Under the pieces are notes generated by a model that had not been told where the DNA came from, did no database searches, and worked only from the letters and a program-made list of their open reading frames with translations. This document shows, piece after piece, positions 47,711 to 56,129 of a stretch of 64,000 nt of DNA. Source of the stretch: CAVRQM01 sp965246915 (GTDB lineage: Bacteria > Pseudomonadota > Alphaproteobacteria > Acetobacterales > Acetobacteraceae); contig CBDFGB010000008.1 of NCBI GenBank assembly GCA_965246915.1, positions 1 to 64,000 on the forward strand. Reading direction: 5' to 3'. Each line of letters begins with the position of its first letter. The first letter of the stretch is position 1. Made by a program: the position numbers and the translations under genes.

Positions 47711-49801
47711 CTAGGCCCGAGTGCCGCGGCGCGCCCGCGCAAGCGCCGCTCGCAACTCCTGCAGCCGATAGGGCTTCGGCAGCACGGCGATCCGCTCGCC
47801 CGCCGTCCCCTGGCGCGCCGCCTCGACATACCCTGTCGTCAGAACCACCGGCAGACCCGGCCGACGGGCCCGAATTTCGCGCGCCAAGTCCAACCCGTTC
47901 ATTTTGCCAGGCATCATCACGTCTGAGAACACGAGATCGATCGCGCGGCCGTTCGCCAGCGCGCCCAGTGCCGCCTCCGCGCTCGCGACGCGCGTCGTCT
48001 CGTAGCCGAGCTGCTCGATCATCTCGGCCGTCAGTGCAGCGACCTCGTCATCGTCCTCGACCAGGAGAACCTGTCCTCCAGGTCCGATCTGTTGGGACGC
48101 AGCGCCTGACGTCAGGGCCACGGTCCCGGCGCGCCGCACCGGCGGCTTCTCCGTGCGCGGGAGGTACAATGACACCGTGGTTCCCCGTCCTGGTTCGCTG
48201 ACGATGCGCACCGACCCGCCGGAGGCGCGTGCGAAGCCATGCGTTTGGGCGAGCCCGAGACCCGATCCCTTGCCGATTTCCTTCGTGGTGAAGAACGGTT
48301 CGAACGCGCGTGCCAGGATTTCCGGCTGCATGCCGATACCGGTGTCGACCACGGACAGCTCGACGCAGTCCGCCTCGATATCCTCGCCCGGCACTGCGGG
48401 CCGGTTCGCCGCTTTGATCGTGATGACGCCGCCCGCCGGCATCGCGTCGCGGGCGTTTACCGCGAGGTTGAGGACGACGAGTTCCAATTCGCCGGCGTCG
48501 ACTTCCACAGGCCACAGGTCCGGTCCGAATTGCGTCCTCACCTCCACGTCGCCGCGCAGGCTGCGGTCCAGCAGATCGCGCATCGCGCCCACCTGCTCGG
48601 CCAGGTCGATCGGCTCCGGCTGCAGCGACTGGCGACGCGAGAACGCCAGAAGCTGACGACTGAGCGTCGATCCTCGCTCGACCGCCTGACGCATTCCCTG
48701 CAGCACACGCTCACGGCGCGCCGGTTCCTGCTGCCGGCCGATCATTTCGAGCCCACCAGAAATCACCATCAGCAGATTATTGAAGTCATGGGCGACACCA
48801 CCGGTCAGTCGCCCGATCGCCTCGATCTTCTGTGAGTGACGCAACTGCTCCTCGACGACGCGGCGCTCGGTCACGTCGGTCACCACACCGGCGATGCGGA
48901 CCGGTTGGCCATCGTCATAGAACGTGCGGCCCTTGACGTGCAGCCACCGGGTCGCGCCATCGTCGGCGCGCGTGATCCGCGCCTCGAAATCGAGCGAGCC
49001 CCGCGCACGTGCCGTATCAAAAGCGGCGACCACCAGGTCACGATCGCTCGGCACGAAATGCTCCAGCGCCGACGTGAGGCCCCATGCCGACAGCTTTCGT
49101 GGATAGCCGAATATCTCGTCATGCCTCAGCGATCGGCGGGCCATCCCGGTTCGCAGGTCCAGATCCCAATTGCCCATCCCGGCGGCATCGAGCGCCACCT
49201 GAAGACTGTCCTCCGCACGCCGACGCTCCTCGATCTCGGCGGCGAGCTGAGCATTGGCGGCGGCCAATTCGTCCGCGCGGCGCCTCGGGTGCGTCAGGTC
49301 CGTGACAACGCCGCACACCATCGCCGGCGCGCCGTGTTCGACTTCTAGGTCTGCCAACGAAATATTAACCCAGACCGCCCCACCCCCTTCGACGCGCAGG
49401 GAGAACTCGCCGGACACGCCGGCCACGATCGGCCCCCGCAGCAGCTCGAGAAACGCGGGGGCGGCCGCCGGATCGAGGAGTTCCCCCACGTCGCCGCTGA
49501 TGAGCGAGGTGCGCGACCTGCCCACGAGCGTCGCGAATCTCTGATTGCAGTACAGGATCGTTCCGCACTGCGAAAGGGTGATCGCGCCCTCCTGCATCTG
49601 CTCGATCAGGACACGATATGGTCGATCGGCATTCTGCAACGTGTAGACCTGCTGACCAGCCGCACCGTCGACCACGACGGCATCGACCTCGCCGCCGCGG
49701 ATCGCATCCAGCGTCTCCTCGGCCTCGCGAAGCCGGGTGGCCAGGCTTTTCACGTCGTCGAAGCTCGGCGATCGAGACAGCGCGGCGCGATCGTCAGGCA
49801 T
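47711..49801 (-). CDS. PAS-PAS hybrid histidine kinase with receiver domain (KaiBC-associated)
   Basis: This soluble 696-residue kinase has a short N-terminal coiled segment (LREAEETLDAIRGGEVDAVVVDG, about 24-46, recurrent in KaiBC-linked kinases), PAS1 (about 62-168), PAS2 (about 200-316), the phosphoacceptor His338 in GGVAHDFNNLL, an HATPase domain (N in NLAVNARDAM; G boxes DTGIGM and GKGSGLGL) and a receiver with Asp627 in VFSDVMMPG. It lacks membrane segments, so it senses cytoplasmic signals. ATG 49801 overlaps the KaiB-like remnant by eight bases. It is the last gene of the operon and the likely output kinase. Confidence 0.9.
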   Translation of the reverse strand: MPDDRAALSRSPSFDDVKSLATRLREAEETLDAIRGGEVDAVVVDGAAGQQVYTLQNADRPYRVLIEQMQEGAITLSQCGTILYCNQRFATLVGRSRTSLISGDVGELLDPAAAPAFLELLRGPIVAGVSGEFSLRVEGGGAVWVNISLADLEVEHGAPAMVCGVVTDLTHPRRRADELAAANAQLAAEIEERRRAEDSLQVALDAAGMGNWDLDLRTGMARRSLRHDEIFGYPRKLSAWGLTSALEHFVPSDRDLVVAAFDTARARGSLDFEARITRADDGATRWLHVKGRTFYDDGQPVRIAGVVTDVTERRVVEEQLRHSQKIEAIGRLTGGVAHDFNNLLMVISGGLEMIGRQQEPARRERVLQGMRQAVERGSTLSRQLLAFSRRQSLQPEPIDLAEQVGAMRDLLDRSLRGDVEVRTQFGPDLWPVEVDAGELELVVLNLAVNARDAMPAGGVITIKAANRPAVPGEDIEADCVELSVVDTGIGMQPEILARAFEPFFTTKEIGKGSGLGLAQTHGFARASGGSVRIVSEPGRGTTVSLYLPRTEKPPVRRAGTVALTSGAASQQIGPGGQVLLVEDDDEVAALTAEMIEQLGYETTRVASAEAALGALANGRAIDLVFSDVMMPGKMNGLDLAREIRARRPGLPVVLTTGYVEAARQGTAGERIAVLPKPYRLQELRAALARARRGTRA

Positions 49802-50006
49802 CCTTGTCTCGGGCCGCACGGGTCGACAAGGAATTCGGGCCCGCGAGCGCGCGATCACAGTCCGACAAGTCGCCGATGATACCTCGGACCGGCTCCGGTA
49901 GGATCTCAACCAGAATCGAGATCGAGATGATCTGCACGTCGCGCATGGCCTCCGGCTGCTGATCGTGTTGGGCCGATACGCCGTTGAGCCGTGCCGCGAC
50001 GCTCAT
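49794..50006 (-). CDS. Truncated second KaiB-like protein
   Basis: This 70-residue frame corresponds only to the C-terminal half of KaiB: IISISILVEILPEPVRGIIGDLSDCDRALAG aligns with IVALPTLVRWLPPPLKRIIGNLSDTERVLVG of the full-length KaiB just upstream. The first beta-alpha-beta unit of the thioredoxin-like fold is replaced by a short unrelated leader. ATG 50006 overlaps the kaiB stop (ATGA) and its TGA overlaps the kinase start by eight bases. It could be a decaying duplicate kept open for translational coupling, or a reduced regulator of the kinase. Confidence 0.65.
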   Translation of the reverse strand: MSVAARLNGVSAQHDQQPEAMRDVQIISISILVEILPEPVRGIIGDLSDCDRALAGPNSLSTRAARDKDA

Positions 50007-50335
50007 GTCGAAGGGGGAGCACTTTGCCTGAGATCGAGGCCGACCAGAACGCGCTCGGTGTCCGACAGGTTGCCGATGATGCGCTTGAGCGGGGGCGGCA
50101 GCCATCGGACGAGCGTCGGCAACGCGACGATCTGATCGCCGGCGGCAAGTTGCGGCGTGACCGTCAGGTCGATCACTTCGATCGAATACTGGCCTGCGAG
50201 ATAGTCCTCGCAAATTCGTCGAAGATTGGCGATGGCGGTGAGGGATTTCGGCGTCTGCCCCGCCACGTAAAGTCGAAGATTGTAACGCGCCGGACCCTCC
50301 GCCAGCACGTCCTCGTCATGTTCGGAATTAGCCAT
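50003..50335 (-). CDS. kaiB: Circadian clock-type protein KaiB
   Basis: This 110-residue thioredoxin-like protein has the KaiB core YNLRLYVAGQTPKSLTAIANLRRICEDYL, IEVIDLTVTPQLAAGDQIVALPTLVRWLPPPLKRIIGNLSDTERVLVGLDL. KaiB binds the phosphorylated KaiC hexamer in cyanobacteria. ATG 50335 overlaps kaiC by eight bases. No kaiA is present, so this is a KaiBC system of the sort found in non-cyanobacteria, where stress resistance or hourglass timing has been proposed. Confidence 0.93.
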   Translation of the reverse strand: MANSEHDEDVLAEGPARYNLRLYVAGQTPKSLTAIANLRRICEDYLAGQYSIEVIDLTVTPQLAAGDQIVALPTLVRWLPPPLKRIIGNLSDTERVLVGLDLRQSAPPST

Positions 50336-52016
50336 TGTGCGCCCTTCTCGTCACCGCCATCGCAGCTCGGTCGGCGCCCAGAGCGGTCTCGCGGGCCTCC
50401 TCCTGTTCGATCAGCGTGGCCACCTCGGCCTCCTCCGCCTCAATAGCCGCCTGCATCTCGGCGATCTGCCGCTCTGTCGCCGACCGCCGGCGCGCCAAAT
50501 CCCGCCGTCGCCGCTCGGTGTCCTGCCGCCGCGCCAACGCCGTCTCCCGCTCGCGCGCCTGCTGTGCCAGCCGGGCCGCCCCGGTCAGCACGCCGCCCGG
50601 TCCGACATAGGCGTCGATCATCGAAATTCCGTGATCAGTCAGACGATATTCGCGCAATTGGTTGGAGTGGTTCATGCCGCGTGATTTGAGCAGGTGCAAC
50701 ACACGATTCCGCTCGCCGTCGGCCTCCATGTCGACGAGCGAGATCCAGGTGTCCATCAGCGACGAGACGCTTCTTTCGCTCTCGCTCATCTGCTCGCCGA
50801 CCGACGACAGGCTCGTGAACAACGCGGTGATGCAATGAGTCTTGCAGATATCGGCAAGACGCACGAGCGTCGCATGGATCTCGATCGGCGGTCCGCGAAA
50901 AGCCGAGATCGGATCGACGACGATCGCGGCCGGTTGGAAATACTCGATGTCGCGATTCATGCGCGCGAGGTGCATTTCAAAGCCGTACAGGCTTGGTCGC
51001 GCGGCTTCGAACTGCAGAAGGCCGGCGCTTCGGTGATGCGCGAGGTCGATGCCCACCGAGAGCATGTTGCGGACGATCTGGTCGGGCGATTCCTCGAAGG
51101 AGAAATACAGGCAGCGTTCGCCGCGCCGGCACGCCGCCTCGACGAATGCGGCCCCGAACGTCGACTTGCCAGTGCCAGCCAGACCGGAAATGAGCACGCT
51201 CGAGCCACGATAAAAGCCGCCTCGGCCAAGCATCTGGTCAAGGTCGGATACCCCGGTCGGGACGACCTCGTTCGAGATCGCATGCCCGAGCCCTGCCGAA
51301 GTGATCGGCAGAACGCTGATCCCGTCACTGTCGATCAGGAACGGATACTCGTTGGTGCCGTGTGAGGAGCCGCGATACTTCACGATCCGAAGGCGCCGCG
51401 TCGTGATCTGCTCCTGCACGCGGTTGTCGAGGAGAATGACGCAGTCCGAGACATATTCCTCGATACCGAACCGAGAGAACTGTCCGTCGCCGCGCTCCCC
51501 GGTGACGATCGCCGTGACGCCGCGCTGTTTCAACCAGGCGAACAGTCGGCGCAGTTCCGCCCGCAGAACCGTGGTGTCCCCGAGCCCCGAAAACAACGAT
51601 TCGATCGTATCCAACACGACACGCTTCGCCCCGACCGTGCGGATCGCATGGTCGAGGCGGACGAACAGACCCTCCAGATCATACTCGCCGCTCTGCTCGA
51701 TCTCCGCGGGCTCGACCAGGACATGATCGATCGCCAGCCGCCCCGCCGCCACGAGGGCTGCCAGGTCGTGGCCGAGCGAGGCCACGTTCGCCGCCAGGTC
51801 CTCCCCGCGTTCCTCGAAGCTCATGAACACGCCCGGCTGATCGTAGTGTAGCACGCCGTTCACGAGGAAGGTCACGGCGAACAGCGTTTTGCCACAGCCG
51901 GCCGCACCGCACAGCAGCGTCGGGCGCCCGGACGGCAGCCCCCCCAGCGTGATGGCGTCGAGCCCCGGGATGCCGGTCGGTGTCTTCGGCAACGCGGCCA
52001 GCTCAGGCATCGGCAT
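50328..52016 (-). CDS. kaiC: KaiC ATPase/kinase
   Basis: This 562-residue protein contains two RecA-like KaiC domains: CI (Walker A GAAGCGKT, 37-44; catalytic Glu pair in FMSFEER, 69-70 region) and CII (Walker A GLAGTGKST, 278-286; FSFEES). The CII phosphorylation pair that is Ser-Thr in cyanobacteria (SVSSLMDT here) is Ser418-Ser419. After CII there is a long coiled coil (about 484-555, alternating Arg/Glu/Ala) instead of the short A-loop tail. Its start overlaps the NuoB-like gene by 14 bases, joining it to the membrane complex operon. Confidence 0.95.
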   Translation of the reverse strand: MPMPELAALPKTPTGIPGLDAITLGGLPSGRPTLLCGAAGCGKTLFAVTFLVNGVLHYDQPGVFMSFEERGEDLAANVASLGHDLAALVAAGRLAIDHVLVEPAEIEQSGEYDLEGLFVRLDHAIRTVGAKRVVLDTIESLFSGLGDTTVLRAELRRLFAWLKQRGVTAIVTGERGDGQFSRFGIEEYVSDCVILLDNRVQEQITTRRLRIVKYRGSSHGTNEYPFLIDSDGISVLPITSAGLGHAISNEVVPTGVSDLDQMLGRGGFYRGSSVLISGLAGTGKSTFGAAFVEAACRRGERCLYFSFEESPDQIVRNMLSVGIDLAHHRSAGLLQFEAARPSLYGFEMHLARMNRDIEYFQPAAIVVDPISAFRGPPIEIHATLVRLADICKTHCITALFTSLSSVGEQMSESERSVSSLMDTWISLVDMEADGERNRVLHLLKSRGMNHSNQLREYRLTDHGISMIDAYVGPGGVLTGAARLAQQARERETALARRQDTERRRRDLARRRSATERQIAEMQAAIEAEEAEVATLIEQEEARETALGADRAAMAVTRRAHNG

Positions 52017-52527
52017 TGGCCTCCATCAGCGCCCGCAGCGCATCCAGCATTTGCGCCGGGCTCGGCGGGCAACCGCGTACCACCAGATCAACCGGGAGGA
52101 TCGCCGACGCGCCATCCATCACCGCGTAGGAGCCGCGAAAGACCCCGCCGTCGATCGCGCAATCGCCGAGCGCCACGACCCATTTTGGCTCCGGCATCGC
52201 GGCGTAGGTCCGACGCGCCGCGTCGGCCATATTGCGCGTCATCGGCCCGGTCACCAGTAGCACGTCGGCGTGATGTGGACTCGCCACGAACCGAAGCCCG
52301 AAGCGGGACAGATCGTACACGACGCTTTCGAGCATCCGCAGCTCCAGTTCGCAGGCATTGCAACTTCCCGCGTCGAGATGACGAAGCGCCAGGCTGCGCC
52401 CGAGCCTGACGCGCGCCGCCGCTTCGAGCCTCTCCGCTAGGGCCTGTGCCGTGCCGCCATCGACAGACGGGGCCGGCTCGGTCGCCGGGCCATCGTGAAG
52501 GTTCCGCAGCAGCAGTCGCCATCCCAT
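52003..52527 (-). CDS. NuoB/HyfI-like small subunit (4Fe-4S) of complex I-like complex
   Basis: This 174-residue product resembles the small subunit of [NiFe]-hydrogenase/complex I family enzymes. Four Cys are placed to ligate the proximal 4Fe-4S cluster: C56 and C59 (GSCNACELEL), C123 (ALGDCAIDGG) and C153 (GCPPSP). It would pass electrons to the large subunit on the cytoplasmic side. ATG 52527 overlaps the previous stop by one base (TAATG) and the end overlaps kaiC. Confidence 0.88.
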   Translation of the reverse strand: MGWRLLLRNLHDGPATEPAPSVDGGTAQALAERLEAAARVRLGRSLALRHLDAGSCNACELELRMLESVVYDLSRFGLRFVASPHHADVLLVTGPMTRNMADAARRTYAAMPEPKWVVALGDCAIDGGVFRGSYAVMDGASAILPVDLVVRGCPPSPAQMLDALRALMEANADA

Positions 52528-53990
52528 TACAGATCGACCCCCGCGTACGAAGCGTTTATGGATCGGTTCACCAGCGGAAAATCCGCGAGAATTGACTTAC
52601 GCATCGCATTCTCCAGCAGCGGCCAGTGCAACCAGCTTGGATCACGGGCAAAGGCGCTGCCGATCAACCCGCCATCGAGCCGCAACCAGTGCCAGATGTC
52701 GCCGCGAAAGCCCTCCGCCCAGCCGAACCCCTCGCCGCCGGCCATCGGCAAAGGCACCGAGACCGGGCCACCCGGCAGCGAGGCCAGAAATTCCCGCGAC
52801 AACCGCAACGAATCGTCGGCCTCGGCAAAGCGGACGCGAATCCGGGCATCGACGTCGCCGCCGGTCAGCATGCACGGCCGGACCGGCTGCTCGAGAGCAT
52901 CATAGGGCGCGTAGCCGGGCCAGACTCGCAGATCGAGCGCCCGTCCGCTGGCCCGTCCGACCACGCCGCCGGCCGCGAATGCCGCGGCCAGGGATGGCGG
53001 GATGATCCCGGCGTCGATCATTCGATCGGCCAGGCTGGCCGCGGCGTCATAAAGCTGCGCCAGCCGGGGCAATTCCGCCGAAACCTGGGCCAGCATCGCC
53101 TCGAGCGCCGCCGGCCCGCCGGGCAGCACGTCGGCGGCCATGCCCCCGGGGATGACGCAATCCATCATGAGCCGATGGCCGAACGCGGCGCCGGAGGCCC
53201 GCAGCACCATCTCGCGCAAGCGGCCCATTTCGGCGGCGATGGGCACGAATGCCGCATCGTGGACGATGCCGCCGATATCTCCGAGATGGTTGGCCAAACG
53301 TTCCAGCTCCGCGGCAATTCCCCGCAATCCGTGCGCGCGGGGCGGTGCATCAGTCCCGGTCGCCGCCTCCGCCGCGCGGGCGAAGGCGATCCCATGCGCC
53401 ACCGTGCTGTCGCCCGACAGACGGGCCGTGAAATGCGCCGCCGCGCGCGGTGGTTTCCCACGCATCAGCAGAAGCGTGCCCTTGTGGTTATACCCCAGAC
53501 GTATCTCTACTCGCGCGACCGATTCGCCCTGCGCGGAGAAGCGGAAATGTCCGGACTCGATGATGCCGGCATGGACGGGACCGACGGGGACGATCTGAAC
53601 CCCGTCGCCCGCCACCTCTTGGAAGGCGAACTCCTGATGCTCCGGCCGATGCGGGGCCGGCCGCGCGCTCAGCGGGCCGGTCACCTCCCACGCCCCATGG
53701 TCGAGCCAAGGACGCGAATCGATGCCCCCGTCGGCCTCGTGGCCCCACAAGTCCCGAACCATCCGCTCGAACAGGACGGCCGCCGGTCGAAGCGGCGACA
53801 AGGCCGGGTAGCGCCCGGCCTCGACCGCCACTGACAAAGCGCGCGGCAGGCTTTGGTCCGGCAGACGCCACAACGCATGGGCCTGCACCGTATCGGCCCA
53901 AAGGGCGAGAAGCTCGGCGCCCGGAGCCTCGGCGATGGCCTGCCACGCGGCGGGATCGACAACCTCGCGCGGCATGGGGCGGGCGGTCAT
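52527..53990 (-). CDS. Ehr-like large subunit (HyfG/NuoCD-like) lacking [NiFe] cysteines
   Basis: This 487-residue protein fuses a NuoC-like domain (about residues 1-150) to a hydrogenase-large-subunit-like domain. The L1 site normally R-x-C-G-x-C-x3-H reads RLSGDSTVAH (190-199), with both Cys replaced by Ser. The C-terminal DPCxxC motif is absent (ends VNRSINASYAGVDL). Only two Cys occur in the chain. It therefore cannot hold a [NiFe] centre and fits the energy-converting-hydrogenase-related (Ehr) group. ATG 53990 is ten bases after the upstream stop; the frame extends upstream in antisense-like sequence. Confidence 0.88.
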   Translation of the reverse strand: MTARPMPREVVDPAAWQAIAEAPGAELLALWADTVQAHALWRLPDQSLPRALSVAVEAGRYPALSPLRPAAVLFERMVRDLWGHEADGGIDSRPWLDHGAWEVTGPLSARPAPHRPEHQEFAFQEVAGDGVQIVPVGPVHAGIIESGHFRFSAQGESVARVEIRLGYNHKGTLLLMRGKPPRAAAHFTARLSGDSTVAHGIAFARAAEAATGTDAPPRAHGLRGIAAELERLANHLGDIGGIVHDAAFVPIAAEMGRLREMVLRASGAAFGHRLMMDCVIPGGMAADVLPGGPAALEAMLAQVSAELPRLAQLYDAAASLADRMIDAGIIPPSLAAAFAAGGVVGRASGRALDLRVWPGYAPYDALEQPVRPCMLTGGDVDARIRVRFAEADDSLRLSREFLASLPGGPVSVPLPMAGGEGFGWAEGFRGDIWHWLRLDGGLIGSAFARDPSWLHWPLLENAMRKSILADFPLVNRSINASYAGVDL

Positions 53991-54000
53991 GGGCCGGCGC

Positions 54001-55452
54001 TCATCGCATCGTCTCGGCGATACTCTGCAGCCACCCGACCACGGCTGGGGGCGTGGCGATGCCGGCGAGCAGCACGAGCGCGAGCAATATCCACGCAGAG
54101 GCCAAATCCAAGCGATCCGGCGCGCTGCTTCGATCGGGCGCGGCCGGACCAAGACACAGGACGACGAGCCGCGACACCAGCGCCCAAAAGCCGACCAGGA
54201 GACCCAGGCCGGTTGCGACCGCGACCGGCGGCGCGGCGCGCGTCGCCTCGGCGAGAATGGTAAATTTCGCGGCAAACAGCCCGGACGGCGGTAGACCGAG
54301 GAGCACCAGAACCGCGACGCCGAGCGTCCCGGCCAGCACCGCGCACCCCGGCCATAGGCCGCCGAGGTCACTGAATCGCTGCCCGCCACGCAGTTGCGCC
54401 GCGTGCCCTACGCACTGGAACACGGCGGCCTTGGCCAGCGTGTGCAGGCTGATCTGCAGCAGGGCGGCGTAGGTCGCGAGCGGGCCGCCGAGACCGATCG
54501 CCACGGCCGCCAGTCCATTTTGCTCCACGGTGGACAGGCTGAAGAAGCGCTTCACATCGCCCCGCCTCCAAAGCCCGAACGCGGCGAGCAGGATTGAGGC
54601 CGCGCCGAGCGTCATGATCGCCGGCCCCGGCGCCACCGCGCCCGGCGCCGCCTCCAGCAACCTGCGGAGTCGCAGCAGAACGATCAGCGCCACGTTCAGC
54701 ACGCCACCGGCAAGCACGGCGGAGACCGGTGTCGGCCCCTCCGAATGCGCGTCGGGTAACCAGGAGTGCAGCGGCGCGAGACCGGCCTTCACGCCGTAGC
54801 CGACCAGCAGGAAAACGAAGGCCAGATCCAGCATCGGCACGTGCAGTTCGGGCGCGGCCCGCATCAGCCCGCCCCAGGTCAATGACCCGACGCCCGCGCC
54901 GACCGCCGGCAAGGCCGCCAGCGTCAGGAAGACGATGCCCAGCAGCGCGAGCGCCACGCCGACGCCGCACAACATGACGTATTTCCACGCCGCCTCGATG
55001 GCGTGCGGGGTGCGCGGCAGGCCGACCACCAGCGCGCCGGCGATCGTCGCGGCCTCGATGGCGACCCAGGCGATGCCGAGATCGTCGCTGATCGACGCCA
55101 GCAGCAGGAAGCCGAGGAACGCAAGAAACAGCGCGTGGTAGCGCCGCGCCCAGGCCGCCTCGAGCCGGCCCGCCTCGATCTCGCGCAGCACGTAGGTTCG
55201 GCTGAACCACGCGGCAGCGAGGCCCGACAGCGCGGTCAGCACCGTCATGTGCGCCTCCAGACGATCGGCCAGAAGGGTCGCACCCGGGACCACCCGGTCC
55301 GGCAGAAGGCAGGCGAGGCCGAACGTCGCGAGCGCGCTGGCCACCACGAGCCAGCCGCCCGCACGCGGATCGGGCACCCCCGCGACGATGGCCGCCGCCA
55401 CGAGCGGCAGGATGATGACGATCGCGTCGACGCCGAGCGGAAACTCGGTCAA
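54001..55452 (-). CDS. HyfF/NuoN-like proton-translocating antiporter-type subunit
   Basis: This membrane protein of about 483 residues has about 14 hydrophobic segments and the Mrp/NuoL/M/N core: LVGYGVKAGLAPLHSWLPDAHSEGPTPVSAVLAG (containing the Lys of TM7) and GDVKRFFSLSTVEQNGL. Later helices include LHTLAKAAVFQCVGHAAQ. TTG start overlaps the HyfE-like stop (TTGA). It would translocate protons or sodium using energy from the NuoB/G-like subunits. A GTG or ATG start inside is possible but would remove the first strand. Confidence 0.87.
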   Translation of the reverse strand: MTEFPLGVDAIVIILPLVAAAIVAGVPDPRAGGWLVVASALATFGLACLLPDRVVPGATLLADRLEAHMTVLTALSGLAAAWFSRTYVLREIEAGRLEAAWARRYHALFLAFLGFLLLASISDDLGIAWVAIEAATIAGALVVGLPRTPHAIEAAWKYVMLCGVGVALALLGIVFLTLAALPAVGAGVGSLTWGGLMRAAPELHVPMLDLAFVFLLVGYGVKAGLAPLHSWLPDAHSEGPTPVSAVLAGGVLNVALIVLLRLRRLLEAAPGAVAPGPAIMTLGAASILLAAFGLWRRGDVKRFFSLSTVEQNGLAAVAIGLGGPLATYAALLQISLHTLAKAAVFQCVGHAAQLRGGQRFSDLGGLWPGCAVLAGTLGVAVLVLLGLPPSGLFAAKFTILAEATRAAPPVAVATGLGLLVGFWALVSRLVVLCLGPAAPDRSSAPDRLDLASAWILLALVLLAGIATPPAVVGWLQSIAETMR

Positions 55453-56129
55453 AGGCGCTCGCGCATGGCGCGGTCGAGATGGAGCGTGTCGAGACTGTCG
55501 AAATGCTCGCGCATCTGCCGCACCAGCGCGCCGAGCACCAGAAACGCCAGCAGCACCAGGACGGCGACGGACATCTCCACCAGCATGGGGATGCCCGACG
55601 CGCCGAGCGCCGCCAGGATCAGTCCGTTCTCCAGCGACAGGAACCCGACCACCTGCGCCGGGGCGGTCCGCCGACTGGCCATCATCAGCATGCCGAGCAG
55701 CACGACCGACAGCGCGAGCGCCAGATCCTCGCGTGTCAGTGCCGGGGCGGCCACCGTCATCGGCAGCACCGCCAGCGTCGAAAGACCAACCAGCCCCACG
55801 CCCGCCGCCAGGGTCGGGAACACGCCCAGGCCGGGGTCCGCCTCGCGCCGCGCCGCCGCCCGGCGCAGCAGTCGGCGCAGGACGGATGGGATCGCCACCG
55901 CCTTGACAGCGAGCGTCGCGGCCGCGGTGAGGTAGAGCGTCGGCGTGTCTTGCGAGAACGCCTGCCACGCCGCCGCCGCCGCCAGCACCGTCGCCTGCGC
56001 GGCATAGATCGCGACGAGGGCGGACAGCCGATGCCGCGCCAGCAGCAGGAACGACAGCAACAGGACGATGCCGCCGAGCAAATGCGCGAGGTCGTAGGCC
56101 AGTACGCCGTAGGTTGGGTTCGGCGTCAT
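55449..56129 (-). CDS. HyfE-like membrane subunit
   Basis: This 226-residue product has five to seven hydrophobic segments and the HyfE/NuoK-like features: LSVVLLGMLMMASRRTAPAQVVGFLSLENGLILAALG, where the Glu lies in a membrane helix. An N-terminal extra helix pair distinguishes HyfE from NuoK. ATG 56129 overlaps the previous stop (ATGA). It sits between the NuoH-like and NuoN-like subunits, as in hyf/hyc-type operons. Confidence 0.85.
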   Translation of the reverse strand: MTPNPTYGVLAYDLAHLLGGIVLLLSFLLLARHRLSALVAIYAAQATVLAAAAAWQAFSQDTPTLYLTAAATLAVKAVAIPSVLRRLLRRAAARREADPGLGVFPTLAAGVGLVGLSTLAVLPMTVAAPALTREDLALALSVVLLGMLMMASRRTAPAQVVGFLSLENGLILAALGASGIPMLVEMSVAVLVLLAFLVLGALVRQMREHFDSLDTLHLDRAMRERL

